Source: Sphingomonas sp. YR710 | GTDB taxonomy: Bacteria; Pseudomonadota; Alphaproteobacteria; Sphingomonadales; Sphingomonadaceae | Assembly (NCBI RefSeq): GCF_900101455.1 | Contig: NZ_FMZJ01000012.1 | Coordinates: forward strand, 1-64,000 | Length of the DNA: 64,000 bases | Direction: 5' to 3' | Shown here: in pieces, positions 51,037 through 59,641 of the stretch | How positions within the stretch are numbered: the first letter of the stretch is position 1 | How the letters are laid out: each line of letters opens with the position of its first letter | Notes under the pieces: model-generated | Seen by the model: the letters and a program-made list of their open reading frames with translations, nothing else | Databases searched by the model: none | What the model was told of the DNA's origin: nothing | Translations under genes and position numbers: made by a program

Positions 51037-54000
51037 GTGCGCAATATCTCCGCGTGGGCGATCCGCAATCCGATTCCGGTGATCGTCCTGTTCATCGCGC
51101 TGACCCTGGCGGGCACGATCAGCTTCCTGGGCATGGACATTAACAGCATGCCGGACATCAGCTTCCCGGCCGCACAGGTTACCGTCAGCCAGCCCGGCGC
51201 CGCGCCGACTGAAATGGAAACGCAGATCACCCGCAAGGTCGAAGCGGCGGTGGCATCGGTGGGCAATGTCAAGGCGATCACCTCCTGGGTCACCGAGGGC
51301 GCATCGAACACCAACGTCGAATTTCAGCTCGGCACGCCGGTCGATCGCGCGGTCAACGACGTGCGTGACGCGATATCCAAGATTCGATCCGATTTGCCGG
51401 AAGGCATATTGGAGCCGCAGGTGCAGCGGGTCGATACCGAGGGCGGGCCTCTGGCCTATTATTCGGTGGAAGCCAACGACATGACGCTCGAGCAGTTGAG
51501 CTGGTATGTCGACGATACGATCATCAAGCGGCTGTTGTCGGTGCCGGGGGTGGCGAGCGCGAGGCGCGGCGGCGGCGTGACCCGCGAGATCAGCGTGATT
51601 CTCGATCCCGCGAGGATGCAGGCACAGAGCGTGACCGCGTCGCAAGTCAACAACATCCTGCGCGCGATCAACGTCAATGCCGCGGGCGGCCGTACCGGGG
51701 TCGCCGGTGCCGAGCAGTCGGTCCGCGTGCTCGGCAACGCGACCACCGCGCTGCAGCTCGGCGATATGCGCATCCCGGTCGGATCGGGCCGGGTGATCCA
51801 GCTTTCGGATATCGCGACGGTGCGCGACGCTTATGCCGAGCAGCGCGAGCTGACCAAAATGAACGGCAGGCAGGTGCTGTCGTTCAATTTTCAGCGTGCC
51901 AAGGGGTCATCCGAGGTCAAGGTCTACGACCAGGTGCAGAAGGTGCTGGCGCAGCTTCGGAAGGAAAATCCGCGGGTCAAAATCACCGAGCTCGTCAATT
52001 CGGTCAAATATACCAAGATCCAATATGATTCGGCGATCGAGGCGATGATCGAGGGGTCGGTGCTGGCGGTGCTGGTCGTGTTCATATTCCTGCGCGACTG
52101 GCGCGCGACCATGATCTCCGCGATCGCCATCCCGCTATCGGCGATCCCGGCCTTCTGGTTCATGAGCCTGATGGGCTTCACCCTGAATACGATCAGCTTG
52201 CTCGCACTCAGCCTCGTTGCGGGCATTCTCGTCGACGATGCGATCGTCGAGATCGAGAATATCGTCCGCCACATGCGTATGGGCAAGACCGCCTACCGCG
52301 CGGCAATGGACGCCGCCGACGAGATCGGTCTGGCGGTGGTGGCGACGACGATGGCAATCGTCGGCGTGTTCGTGCCGGTGTCGTTCATGCCGGGCATTCC
52401 GGGGCAGATCTTCAAACAGTTCGGGCTCACCGTAGCGGTGGCGGTTCTGATGAGCCTGCTCGTCGCGCGACTGATCACGCCGATGGTGTCGGCCTATTTC
52501 CTGAAGGCACACGGCACGGCCGCGCATGGCGGCGGGCGGCTGATGGACGGTTATGTCCGCGTGCTGCACTGGTCGCTCGCCAACCGCTGGAAAACGATCG
52601 GCTTCGGCGCGGCCTCGTTCGTGCTGACGATCGTCTTGTTCGGAACGATGCCGCAGGAATTCCAGCCGTCGCTTGATCAGGATACGAGCGTGGTGAACGT
52701 CGAGCTGACGCCAGGTGCGCGGGTGCACGAAGATACCGAACGGGTCGTCGATCAGGCCACGGCGATCCTGCGCAAGGCGCCCGACGTGTCGGCGGTGTTC
52801 GCCGACATCGGCACCGACGGCGATACACGCTTCGCGCAGATCACGGCTGCGCTGAAGCCGGCGAAGGAACGCACCCGTACGAGCGTCGCGTTCGAACGCG
52901 CGCTGGCGCCGGAACTGTCGCGCATCCCCGACGCGCGGGTCAGCTTTCAGTCGCAAAATGGCGGGTTCGGGCGTGACATGGCGGTGATGCTGGCGGGAGA
53001 TGATCCCGACAAGCTGGTCCGTACCGCCGAAGCGCTCGTCGACGAACTGAAGGCCAGCCCGCTGGTCCGCGATCCGCGCATTGACGGCGATCTTCGCCGG
53101 CCCGAACTGATCATCAAGCCGCGCGCGGACCTGGCCGCGGACATGGGCGTCACCACCGCGGCGCTGAGCCAGGCGATCCGCATCGCGACGCTCGGTGACA
53201 TCGATCAGAATATGGCCAAATTCTCGCTGTCCGATCGACAGATCCCGATCCGCGTATCGCTGGGCGAAAACTCGCGCCGCAATCTTTCGACGATCGAGAA
53301 TTTGCCGGTGGCGACGACGTTCGGAACGACCGTGCCGCTGAAGGTGGTCGCCGACATTCACCTTGGCGCCGGGCCTACCAAGATTCGTCGCTACAATCAG
53401 GTGCGCCGTATCGTGATCGGCGCGGATCTGAAGCCCAATGTGGTCAGCGGTGACGGCTATAAGGCGATCCACGAGACGCGCACGATGAAGAATCTGCCCG
53501 ATGGCGTGCGCGAGATTCTGGTTGGCGACCAGGAATTGCAGGGCGATCTGGTCAGAGGCTTCATCATTGCCGTGGTTTCGGGCGTACTGCTCGTCTTCGC
53601 GGTGCTGATATTGCTGTTCCGCCGGGTGCTGCCGCCGTTCGTCAACATGGCGTCGCTGCTGCTCGCGCCGCTCGGCGGGATATTGGCGCTCAAACTGGCC
53701 GGTATGTCGATGTCATTGCCCGTTTATATCGGGCTGCTGATGCTGTTCGGGATCGTTGCCAAGAATTCGATCCTGCTCGTTGATTTCGCGATCGAGGAAA
53801 TGCGCAAGGGTGTCGATCGCACGGCTGCCATCCTCGAGGCCGCACACAAGCGCGCCCAGCCGATCGTGATGACGACGGTGGCGATGATCGCCGGCATGCT
53901 GCCGATCGTGATCGGACTTTCGGGCGACAGCAGCTGGCGCGCACCGATGGCGGTGTGCGTGATCGGCGGGCTGGCATTGTCGACGGTGTTGACGCTCGTC

Positions 54001-54126
54001 ATCGTGCCGGCGGGCTTCACGCTGGCCGACGATCTGGAGAAGTGGCTGGCGCCGAAGCTGCGCCGTGCGCTGGTCAACAATGAGGATCACGACATCGGCG
54101 CCGCGGCTCCGCAGCCGGCGGAGTAA
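51037..54126 (+). CDS. RND-family efflux transporter permease
   Basis: A 1,029-residue RND permease with twelve transmembrane helices and two large periplasmic loops. Signatures are AWAIRNPIPVIVLFI at the first helix, MDINSMPDISFPAAQVTV, and the proton-relay aspartates in GILVDDAIVEIENIVRHM in helix 4. The sequence is of the AcrB/MdtB-like HAE1 type rather than heavy-metal CusA, but substrates are unknown. GTG 51037 is preceded by AGGAAGGA. No membrane-fusion or outer-membrane partner gene is present on either side, so it must borrow partners from elsewhere. Confidence 0.9.
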   Translation: MRNISAWAIRNPIPVIVLFIALTLAGTISFLGMDINSMPDISFPAAQVTVSQPGAAPTEMETQITRKVEAAVASVGNVKAITSWVTEGASNTNVEFQLGTPVDRAVNDVRDAISKIRSDLPEGILEPQVQRVDTEGGPLAYYSVEANDMTLEQLSWYVDDTIIKRLLSVPGVASARRGGGVTREISVILDPARMQAQSVTASQVNNILRAINVNAAGGRTGVAGAEQSVRVLGNATTALQLGDMRIPVGSGRVIQLSDIATVRDAYAEQRELTKMNGRQVLSFNFQRAKGSSEVKVYDQVQKVLAQLRKENPRVKITELVNSVKYTKIQYDSAIEAMIEGSVLAVLVVFIFLRDWRATMISAIAIPLSAIPAFWFMSLMGFTLNTISLLALSLVAGILVDDAIVEIENIVRHMRMGKTAYRAAMDAADEIGLAVVATTMAIVGVFVPVSFMPGIPGQIFKQFGLTVAVAVLMSLLVARLITPMVSAYFLKAHGTAAHGGGRLMDGYVRVLHWSLANRWKTIGFGAASFVLTIVLFGTMPQEFQPSLDQDTSVVNVELTPGARVHEDTERVVDQATAILRKAPDVSAVFADIGTDGDTRFAQITAALKPAKERTRTSVAFERALAPELSRIPDARVSFQSQNGGFGRDMAVMLAGDDPDKLVRTAEALVDELKASPLVRDPRIDGDLRRPELIIKPRADLAADMGVTTAALSQAIRIATLGDIDQNMAKFSLSDRQIPIRVSLGENSRRNLSTIENLPVATTFGTTVPLKVVADIHLGAGPTKIRRYNQVRRIVIGADLKPNVVSGDGYKAIHETRTMKNLPDGVREILVGDQELQGDLVRGFIIAVVSGVLLVFAVLILLFRRVLPPFVNMASLLLAPLGGILALKLAGMSMSLPVYIGLLMLFGIVAKNSILLVDFAIEEMRKGVDRTAAILEAAHKRAQPIVMTTVAMIAGMLPIVIGLSGDSSWRAPMAVCVIGGLALSTVLTLVIVPAGFTLADDLEKWLAPKLRRALVNNEDHDIGAAAPQPAE

Positions 54127-54167
54127 TTCCGCCTTTCTTCGCTTGCTGAAAGGGAGGGGCGGCGCCC

Positions 54168-54204
54168 AAAAGAAAATGGCCCGCTCCTTTCGGCACGGGC
54201 CATT
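54168..54204 (-). terminator. Rho-independent terminator after clpA
   Basis: On the minus strand the stem AATGGCCCG / CGGGCCATT (9 bp, 12-base loop) is followed by TTTTCTTTT. It lies about 25 bases after the clpA stop and 42 bases after the convergent RND gene stop, so it may serve both. Confidence 0.85.
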
Positions 54205-54228
54205 CTCAATTTTCGGGAAGGATGAGGC

Positions 54229-56544
54229 TTACACCTTGAGCTTCGGCGTAGCGCCACCCTTCTTCTTCGGGCGCTTCGGCGCGGCTGGCGTCAGTTCGAA
54301 CGCGAGCGCGTCGTCCTTCAGCTTCACCTTCACCTCGCCGCCATGGACGAGTTTGCCGAACAGCAATTCCTCGGCCAGTGGCTGTTTGATCTTCTGCTGG
54401 ATCAGGCGGCCCATCGGGCGGGCGCCGTAGAGCTTGTCATAGCCGCGCGCGGTGAGCCAGGTCTTGGCTTCCTCGTCAAGACTGATGTGGACGTCGCGAT
54501 CGGCCAGCTGCAGTTCGAGCTGCAGAATGAACTTTTCGACGACGCGCGAGACCACTTCGGTCGGCAGATAGCCGAACGGCACGATCGCATCGAGCCGGTT
54601 GCGGAATTCCGGCGTGAACATCTTCTTGACCGCTTCCTCATCCTCGCCCTCGCGGGTGAGGTTGCCGAAGCCCAGGCTCTCGCGCGCCATGTCGGACGCG
54701 CCGGCATTGGTGGTCATGATCAGGATCACGTTGCGGAAATCGACCGTCTTGCCGTGGTGATCGGTCAGCTTCCCATTGTCCATCACCTGCAGCAGGATGT
54801 TGAACAGATCGGGATGCGCCTTCTCGATCTCGTCGAGCAGCAGCACGCTGTGCGGATGCTGATCGACCGCATCGGTCAGCAGGCCGCCCTGATCGTATCC
54901 GACATAGCCCGGAGGCGCGCCGATCAGCCGGCTGACCGAATGGCGCTCCATATATTCGGACATGTCGAACCGCTGGAGCGGGATGCCCATGATCGACGCG
55001 AGCTGGCGGGCAACCTCGGTTTTGCCGACGCCGGTGGGGCCCGAGAACAGATAGTTGCCGATCGGCTTGTCGGGATCGCGCAGGCCCGCACGGCTGAGCT
55101 TGATCGCCGACGACAGGATCTCGATCGCCTTGTCCTGCCCGAACACGACCCGTTTGAGATCGGTTTCGAGCGTGGAGAGCGATTTCTTGTCGTCGCTCGA
55201 CACCGATTTGGCGGGGATACGCGCCATCGTCGCGATGACCTGCTCGATCTCCTTGGGCGTGATCACCTTCTTGCGCTTGGCGGGTACCACCAGCATCTGC
55301 ATCGCGCCCACCTCATCGATCACGTCGATCGCCTTGTCGGGCAATTTGCGGTCGTTGATGTAGCGCGAGGACAGTTCGACCGCGGCCTTGATTGCCTCGG
55401 GCGTATATTTGACGTGGTGGTGGGCTTCGAAGGCCGAGCGCAGGCCCGCCAGGATCTTGATCGCATCCTCGACCGTCGGCTCATTGACGTCGATCTTCTG
55501 GAAGCGTCGCAGCAGCGCGCGGTCCTTTTCGAAATGGTTGCGGAATTCCTTGTAGGTGGTCGAACCGATGCAGCGGATCGTGCCGCCCGACAGAGCCGGC
55601 TTCAGCAGGTTCGATGCATCCATCGCGCCGCCTGAGGTGGCGCCGGCGCCGATCACCGTATGGATCTCGTCGATGAAGAGCACGGCGTCCGGCATCTTCT
55701 CGAGTTCGGTCACGACCTGCTTGAGCCGCTCCTCGAAATCGCCGCGATAGCGGGTGCCGGCGAGCAGCGAGCCCATGTCGAGCGAATAGATCACCGCAGG
55801 CAGCAATACCTCGGGCACGTCGCCCTCGACGATCTTGCGCGCGAGCCCTTCGGCGATCGCAGTCTTGCCGACGCCGGGATCACCCACATAAAGCGGGTTG
55901 TTCTTCGAGCGGCGGCACAGGATCTGGATCGTGCGATCGACCTCGGGCCCGCGCCCGATCAGCGGATCGACCTTCCCGTCCTTCGCCTTCTCGTTGAGGT
56001 TGACGCAGAATTGCTTGAGCGCGCTCTCGCCTTTCTTGCCATCCGATTTCGACTGGGTTTTCTCTTCTTCTGCCCCCTTCACTTCGCGCTGCTCCGTGGG
56101 TTGGCCGGCCTTGCCGACACCGTGGCTGATGAAGCTGACCGCATCGAGGCGGCTCATGTCCTGCTGCTGCAGGAAGAAGACGGCGTAGCTTTCGCGCTCG
56201 CTGAACAAGGCGACCAGCACGTTGGCGCCGGTCACTTCCTCGCGACCGGACGACTGCACGTGGAGGATGGCCCGCTGGACGACGCGCTGGAAGCCGCTGG
56301 TGGGATTAGGATCGCTCTCGTCCTCGACCTTGAGCGCCTCAAGTTCGGTATCGAGATAGTTGGTGACCGCGTTGCGCAGCTCGCCGAGATCGACGCCGCA
56401 CGCCGTCATCACCTTCGATGCATGATCGTCGGCGATCAAAGCGAGCAGCAGATGTTCGAGCGTCGCATATTCGTGATGGCGACTGCTGGCGGCAGACAAT
56501 GCGTTATGGAGCGTCTGTTCCAGTTCGCGGGCGAAAGAAGGCAT
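54229..56544 (-). CDS. clpA: ATP-dependent Clp protease ATP-binding subunit ClpA
   Basis: Unfoldase feeding ClpP. The 771-residue protein has an N-domain with two Clp-N repeats (SFARELEQTLHNALSAA, EYATLEHLLLALI), a first AAA+ module with GDPGVGKT and the FIDEIHTVIGAG Walker B, and a second with GPTGVGKTEVARQLA and LLLDEIEKAHPD; the IGL/F-type ClpP-binding loop region lies in the second module. It lacks the middle coiled-coil of ClpB, supporting ClpA. ATG 56544 follows AGGGAG. No clpS adaptor gene is immediately upstream. Confidence 0.95.
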   Translation of the reverse strand: MPSFARELEQTLHNALSAASSRHHEYATLEHLLLALIADDHASKVMTACGVDLGELRNAVTNYLDTELEALKVEDESDPNPTSGFQRVVQRAILHVQSSGREEVTGANVLVALFSERESYAVFFLQQQDMSRLDAVSFISHGVGKAGQPTEQREVKGAEEEKTQSKSDGKKGESALKQFCVNLNEKAKDGKVDPLIGRGPEVDRTIQILCRRSKNNPLYVGDPGVGKTAIAEGLARKIVEGDVPEVLLPAVIYSLDMGSLLAGTRYRGDFEERLKQVVTELEKMPDAVLFIDEIHTVIGAGATSGGAMDASNLLKPALSGGTIRCIGSTTYKEFRNHFEKDRALLRRFQKIDVNEPTVEDAIKILAGLRSAFEAHHHVKYTPEAIKAAVELSSRYINDRKLPDKAIDVIDEVGAMQMLVVPAKRKKVITPKEIEQVIATMARIPAKSVSSDDKKSLSTLETDLKRVVFGQDKAIEILSSAIKLSRAGLRDPDKPIGNYLFSGPTGVGKTEVARQLASIMGIPLQRFDMSEYMERHSVSRLIGAPPGYVGYDQGGLLTDAVDQHPHSVLLLDEIEKAHPDLFNILLQVMDNGKLTDHHGKTVDFRNVILIMTTNAGASDMARESLGFGNLTREGEDEEAVKKMFTPEFRNRLDAIVPFGYLPTEVVSRVVEKFILQLELQLADRDVHISLDEEAKTWLTARGYDKLYGARPMGRLIQQKIKQPLAEELLFGKLVHGGEVKVKLKDDALAFELTPAAPKRPKKKGGATPKLKV

Positions 56545-56676
56545 CTGTTCAATACTCCCTGCCGCATGGGCCAAGCCATGCCGACCACGTATATGTCGGG
56601 TGCGATGGTCCGTTGATCAAGGACCATATCTCCGACCGAAGCTGCCAGCGTCCGCCGCACTCATGTCGGCCCGCTT

Positions 56677-56874
56677 TCATTTCCTGAATAACGCTTCCGC
56701 GGTTAGGCGATGGTTAACGGCCTTGTCGATCTTTGCACGACATCTGGCTATTTCGCTTTCGAGCGCCGATATGCGCGCCTCCAGCTCGGTAACCGACAGC
56801 GGATCGAGATCCTGTCGGACGAGCAGGCTGACCGGGTCGTCCGGCCGTTTGGCGAGAGGATCGTCGGGCTCCAT
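56677..56874 (-). CDS. DUF1192 family small protein
   Basis: A 65-residue protein with the DUF1192 pattern: an N-terminal acidic region (MEPDDPLAKRPDDPVSLL), the conserved DLDPLSVTELEARISALESEI helix and a basic C-terminal end. Members are short alphaproteobacterial coiled-coil-like proteins of unknown function. It is divergent from the PIG3-type oxidoreductase gene across about 70 bp, a linkage seen widely in alphaproteobacteria. Confidence 0.85.
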   Translation of the reverse strand: MEPDDPLAKRPDDPVSLLVRQDLDPLSVTELEARISALESEIARCRAKIDKAVNHRLTAEALFRK

Positions 56875-56945
56875 GGACACAGCGTTGACCGGAGCGCGCC
56901 GCGTGTCAATAAACGGCTGCACGGAAGTTCATTTTGTGAGGGGCG

Positions 56946-57950
56946 ATGGCGCAAACACCGGACTGGATGACCGCGATCGACCCCGACGCGACGGGCGGGC
57001 CGGAGCTATTGGTGCCGGTGCGCCGCCCCGTGCCGGTGCCGGGGCCCGCGCAGGTACTGCTGCGAGTCGCGGCGGCCGGCGTCAACCGTCCGGATATCGC
57101 CCAGCGAATCGGCAATTATCCGCCGCCGCCGGGCGCGCCCTCGATCCCGGGGCTCGAAGTGGCGGGCGAGGTCGTTGGAATCGGCGATGGCGTGATGCCC
57201 GAATATCTGGGGCAGCCGATGTGTGCGCTGCTGGGCGGCGGCGGCTATGCCGAATATGCAGTGGCCGATATCGGCCTGTGCCTGCCGGTTCCCGAATGCC
57301 TGTCGATGGCCGAGGCGGCGGCCTTGCCCGAGACTTTGTTCACGGTGTGGAGCAATGTGTTCGAGCGCGCTTATGCTGCCGACGGTGATTATCTGTTGGT
57401 CCACGGTGGAACGAGCGGCATCGGGACGATGGCGATCGCGCTCGGCAAATTGTTCGGTGTGATCGTGATCGTGACTGCCGGATCGGACGAGAAATGCACG
57501 GCCGCGCTCGGCTTGGGCGCGGCCCATGCGATCAACTACCGGACCGCCGATTTCGTGGCCGAGGTGAAGGCGATCACCGGCGCGCGCGGCGTCGATGTCG
57601 TGCTCGATATGGTCGGCGGGGATTATCTGCCGCGCAACATCGATTGCATGGCGGAGGATGGCCGCCATGTCTCGATCGCGATCATGCGCGGGGCCAAGGC
57701 CGAAATCCCGATCTGGAAGATCATGCAGAAGCGGCTGACGCTGACGGGATCGACCTTGCGATCGCGCGATCTGGCCTTCAAGTCGCTGGTGGCCGATGAG
57801 ATCAGCAGCGCGGTCTGGCCGCATATCGAGGCGGGCGCGCTGCGCCCGGCGATGGACAGGAGCTTTGCGCTGGCCGATGCCGCCGATGCGCACCGGCGGA
57901 TGGAGTCGGGCGAGCATGTCGGGAAGATCGTGCTGACGATGGGGGCGTGA
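56946..57950 (+). CDS. NAD(P)H quinone oxidoreductase, PIG3 family
   Basis: Zinc-free medium-chain reductase of 334 residues. It has the quinone-reductase pattern: VAAAGVNRPDIAQRIG near residue 45, the GLEVAGEVV segment, the cofactor motif VHGGTSGIGTMAIALGK near 155, and a basic GSDEKC segment after the strand suggesting NADPH. The C-terminus (GEHVGKIVLTMGA) is normal. ATG 56946 lies 71 bases from the divergent DUF1192 gene. The quinone substrate is inferred. Confidence 0.9.
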   Translation: MAQTPDWMTAIDPDATGGPELLVPVRRPVPVPGPAQVLLRVAAAGVNRPDIAQRIGNYPPPPGAPSIPGLEVAGEVVGIGDGVMPEYLGQPMCALLGGGGYAEYAVADIGLCLPVPECLSMAEAAALPETLFTVWSNVFERAYAADGDYLLVHGGTSGIGTMAIALGKLFGVIVIVTAGSDEKCTAALGLGAAHAINYRTADFVAEVKAITGARGVDVVLDMVGGDYLPRNIDCMAEDGRHVSIAIMRGAKAEIPIWKIMQKRLTLTGSTLRSRDLAFKSLVADEISSAVWPHIEAGALRPAMDRSFALADAADAHRRMESGEHVGKIVLTMGA

Positions 57951-57963
57951 GGGGCGACGCAAT

Positions 57964-58111
57964 CTACTCCCCTGCCTGCGAGGGAGAGGTTTGGGGGTGG
58001 GTGGCTACGCCAGAGCCTCGACGCCTCTGGCGCAGCGTTTGCGGGCCGCTGGGGACGCTCACTACGCTCGCGACCCACCCCCTTACCCCTCCCTTGCAGG
58101 GAGGGGAGTAG
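57964..58111. repeat. Palindromic element providing a ribosome-binding site
   Basis: An imperfect palindrome of about 148 bp: left arm CTACTCCCCTGCCTGCGAGG with GGGGGTGGGT inside, right arm ACCCACCCCC to GGGAGGGGAGTAG. It fills the 167-bp gap between the oxidoreductase stop and the membrane-protein ATG at 58118. Its right end contains GGGAGGGGAG, nine bases before that ATG, so the repeat supplies the ribosome-binding site. Confidence 0.88.
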
Positions 58112-58117
58112 AAAGCG

Positions 58118-59641
58118 ATGAGACGCCCCGCCACCCGTCGCCCCGTTGCATGGCCCACACTCGTCGTCGAACTGGCGCTGCTGCTCCTGGCGACATGGTT
58201 CGTCCTGCGCCTCAACCCGACCGGGTTCGGCGGCGGGCCGTTCGATGACCAGCGCTATTTCGATGCCGCCCGCGCGTGGCTCGCGCACCCGCCGCTGGTG
58301 GGAAAGACGCATTGGGAACTCCGCCATCCGCTGATCCTGCCGCTGGCGCTCCTGTTCCGCTTCATGGGGGCGACGATCGCGACGGCCTTGTGGGTGCCGA
58401 TCGCGGCCGCATTGATGTTCGCCGCGACCAACTTCGCGGCGATCCGCCAGGCAGCGGGTAGCCGGGTGGCGTGGATATGGGCGCTGCTGCTGCTCACCAC
58501 ACCGCTTTTCCTGCGGATCGGCACGAGCATATTCCCCGAAATCATCGAATTGCTGTTCACAAGCGTCGCGCTGTGGGCCTTGTGGTTCGGCCGGCAGGTG
58601 CGGCGGCCGGCGTTGCTGTTCGCGCTTTCAGGCGTCTGCACCGCGCTCGCGATGCTGACGCGCGAGACGGCAAGCTGGCTTCTCATCGTCCATGCGGCGT
58701 GCCTGATCTTTCGGCCGGGCACACGGCGGATCGAATATCTGTGGCTGTTCGGCTTCGCTGCCGCACCGCTGCTGATCGAATGGGCATGGTTGTTCCGGGC
58801 AACCGGCGATTCGCTTTATCGGCTGCATGTCGCCATGCGTCATGTGCTGATCCCGAGTGCGCATATGGCGGGCGGCGTGGCGCATGTCGATCATGTGCTG
58901 TTCAATCCCGCCGTCGGCCGGCTGTGGGTGTCGCCCGGACTGTTCCATATCCATTGGGCGCTGAATCCGCTGCTCGGCCTGTTCGCCGATCCCAAATATG
59001 GCGCGGCGATCTGGATGGCGATCCTGTTCGCACTGCTGCCGATCCGGGGAGGCCGGCGCGGCGGAACCGGGCGATCGGTGTTGGTCGTGCCGGCCCTGCT
59101 GGTCATCGCGCTGAGCTTCGCCTTCGTCACTTATGCGCTGATGGTGTCGCAGGATCAGCGTTATTATACGCTACCGCTCGCCGGCATCGCGCTCGTCGCG
59201 GCACTGCTTGCCGATCGCCAATGGCAGGCCGCCCGTCGCGCGCTGGTGGCTGTCGCGGTGGGTGCTGTGGTGGTGGGCAACCTTGCACTGGCGAGCCAGC
59301 TTGGCCGCTTCGATCGCGTCGCCAATGCGGCGCTGCCGCTGGTGCGGACGACGCCCGGGCCGATCCACACGCTTCCGGTCATCGCCGCGCAACTCCGCGA
59401 GCCGCTCGCCGAGGCGGGGCTCGTGGGCCGGCTGGTGACAAACCCCGCGCGCCGCGGCGATCTGCTGCTGATCGTGCAGGACAGCGCCGGCGATTGTGCG
59501 GGTGGCGCCCCGCTGCCGGCTGGCCAGACGCTGTTAGGCTGCCGTATGGCCGATCGACCGCTGCACTGGCTGCCCCGTCAACTTCCCGCCCGGTTGACCA
59601 AAAGCGGCGCCCGCGCGCTGCTGGTGCGCGTCACCGCATAG
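58118..59641 (+). CDS. Polytopic membrane glycosyltransferase-like protein (GT39/PMT-2 type)
   Basis: A 507-residue integral membrane protein with about ten hydrophobic helices and a C-terminal periplasmic tail. The acidic FDDQRYFDAARAWLAH in the first periplasmic loop resembles the DD(E)-type metal/sugar-phosphate site of GT39/ArnT-like transferases, and RETASWLLIVHA follows later. These enzymes use polyprenyl-phosphate sugars. It starts immediately after a palindromic repeat that supplies its ribosome-binding site, and its 3' end overlaps the next convergent gene by 64 bases. The substrate is unknown. Confidence 0.75.
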   Translation: MRRPATRRPVAWPTLVVELALLLLATWFVLRLNPTGFGGGPFDDQRYFDAARAWLAHPPLVGKTHWELRHPLILPLALLFRFMGATIATALWVPIAAALMFAATNFAAIRQAAGSRVAWIWALLLLTTPLFLRIGTSIFPEIIELLFTSVALWALWFGRQVRRPALLFALSGVCTALAMLTRETASWLLIVHAACLIFRPGTRRIEYLWLFGFAAAPLLIEWAWLFRATGDSLYRLHVAMRHVLIPSAHMAGGVAHVDHVLFNPAVGRLWVSPGLFHIHWALNPLLGLFADPKYGAAIWMAILFALLPIRGGRRGGTGRSVLVVPALLVIALSFAFVTYALMVSQDQRYYTLPLAGIALVAALLADRQWQAARRALVAVAVGAVVVGNLALASQLGRFDRVANAALPLVRTTPGPIHTLPVIAAQLREPLAEAGLVGRLVTNPARRGDLLLIVQDSAGDCAGGAPLPAGQTLLGCRMADRPLHWLPRQLPARLTKSGARALLVRVTA

